Both the position numbers and the translations under genes were made by a program. Shown in pieces: positions 6,630-7,112 of a DNA stretch of 7,112 nucleotides (the first letter of the stretch is position 1; every line of letters starts with the position of its first letter). Source of the DNA: Gammaproteobacteria bacterium (GTDB lineage: Bacteria > Pseudomonadota > Gammaproteobacteria > UBA1113). The notes below the pieces were generated by a model. That model made no database searches, was not told where the DNA came from, and worked only from the letters and a program-made list of their open reading frames with translations. Location: the NCBI GenBank assembly GCA_019752835.1, contig JAIELR010000081.1:1-7112 (forward strand), written 5' to 3'.

Positions 6630-7001
6630 TTAATAAGAAGGTGGACAAAATCCGAGATAGAGAAAAATAACTGCTAGAATGAGAGGCGCAATACCAAACA
6701 TCCAAATTTTTGGATGGCTTAACATTCTTGCTGCTTTTGCCCGAAGCTCTTCAGCGAAGAATAATCTTAAAATACCCGCAATCAAGGTTATCCAACAGAA
6801 AATTGTGACAAGCACAGTCCAGTTAGGTACCCAAGTATTATGCGATAAAACTAAAATAATCCCCAAAATAACCGTGATAATGGCACCAAAAACATATAAA
6901 CCTTTGTTATGAGTGTCACAAGCCCTAATAGGTAGCTTTAGTCTTAACCAGTTATATGAGTATATCTGACCTGTCAATGTTAACAATGTAAATGGCAACA
7001 T
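6630..7001 (-). CDS. Small integral membrane protein, start uncertain
   Basis: From the first ATG this gives 123 residues; a TTG at 7061 would give 143. The body is convincing: hydrophobic segments at about 34-52, 61-82 and 99-118 (123-residue numbering), joined by HNTWVPNW (54-61) and by the basic loop EELRAKAARMLSHPK (84-98). The pattern H-N-x-W-V-x-x-W-x-V-x-x-T followed by a W-x-x-L-I-x-G-I membrane segment resembles small uncharacterised three- to four-helix proteins that I recall at about 120-130 residues, so the length fits. In those proteins an N-terminal membrane helix comes first. Here residues 1-33, including the charged LRLKLPIRACDTHNKG, look unlike it and have no Shine-Dalgarno, so the 5' end may be degraded or displaced. 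A 7-bp hairpin would hide the ATG. Function is unknown. The gene converges on the SET gene. Confidence is good for residues 34-123 and low for the start. Confidence 0.6.
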   Translation of the reverse strand: MLPFTLLTLTGQIYSYNWLRLKLPIRACDTHNKGLYVFGAIITVILGIILVLSHNTWVPNWTVLVTIFCWITLIAGILRLFFAEELRAKAARMLSHPKIWMFGIAPLILAVIFLYLGFCPPSY

Positions 7002-7003
7002 TG
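6975..7003 (-). promoter_or_regulatory. Stem-loop covering the putative start codon of the small membrane gene
   Basis: CAATGTT (6975-6981) is the exact reverse complement of AACATTG (6997-7003), with a 15-base loop. In the minus-strand message the AUG at 7001-6999 would sit inside the stem. On plus-strand RNA the pairing would extend to 11 pairs (6971-7007) with two G-U pairs. It could limit translation, or it could mean that the true start is elsewhere. Confidence 0.25.
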
Positions 7004-7112
7004 GCGGATGCCTCGTGTTACTACTATGGTGTAAAATAATATATCCTATGTAACTGACCAACTAAGGGGGCCACCCAGACTAACCAAATTTACTTACCAT
7101 AATCATATTTTA
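7002..7112. other. Unexplained right-edge sequence
   Basis: No reading frame here is convincing. The minus-strand frame of the membrane gene is open back to a stop at 7064-7062. Further upstream the same frame has another stop and the short MIMVSKFG peptide starting at 7106. A different minus frame is open for about 20 hydrophobic residues (roughly 7089-7027). A C/G-rich patch (7067-7078) interrupts AT-rich DNA. It may be a decayed 5' gene end, the edge of a mobile element, or a promoter and leader; the window ends before this can be resolved. Confidence 0.3.

Noticed and set aside
6466..6705. 79-residue open frame on the minus strand after the SET gene
   Set aside because: It overlaps the end of the membrane gene in another frame, runs through the palindrome, has no ribosome binding site and its product looks like no protein family.
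6679..6912. 77-residue plus-strand open frame
   Set aside because: It is antisense to the membrane-protein gene, whose hydrophobic pattern is far more convincing.
6992..7039. 15-codon plus-strand ORF starting at an ATG at 6992
   Set aside because: No ribosome binding site, very short, and no recognisable product.

Overview
This 7.1-kb stretch is AT-rich bacterial DNA. It suggests a gammaproteobacterium, possibly of the Legionella/Coxiella (Legionellales) type. That rests on low GC, ordinary gammaproteobacterial housekeeping families (pirin/YhhW, CPA2 antiporter, EamA transporter) and one large protein with a eukaryotic-style SET methyltransferase domain, the kind of gene that host-associated Legionellales carry. 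The placement is an inference; no rRNA or other phylogenetic marker is present.

Layout from left to right: (1) the first half of a pirin-family cupin gene on the minus strand, cut by the window edge; (2) a 130-bp divergent intergenic region; (3) a 732-residue CPA2 monovalent cation:proton antiporter with two C-terminal TrkA-C (RCK_C) domains, plus strand; (4) only 11 bp beyond its stop and convergent with it, an EamA-family drug/metabolite transporter on the minus strand; (5) a 172-bp divergent region with a good -10 box and a perfect 9-bp inverted repeat; (6) a plus-strand pair separated by 20 bp, a secreted beta-barrel-type outer-membrane protein of the phenol-degradation MetA ('transporter') type followed by a 615-residue SET-domain protein with a strong ribosome binding site; (7) a convergent intergenic region with a perfect 14-bp-stem palindrome; (8) a small multi-spanning membrane protein on the minus strand whose N-terminus is uncertain; (9) about 110 bp at the right edge that no gene explains.

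The left half is ordinary membrane transport and cytoplasmic enzyme content. The most interesting part is the OMP-SET pair. The SET protein has the core SET motifs (G-F-S-V-F, Y-A-G, N-H-S, E-L-F-F-D-Y), no signal peptide and no membrane segment. It also has a 320-residue N-terminal region and a 130-residue C-terminal tail that I cannot assign to any family. It is a candidate protein methyltransferase, and possibly a translocated effector, but nothing in the window (no secretion genes) proves export. No CRISPR array, tRNA, rRNA, phage gene or complete insertion sequence was seen.
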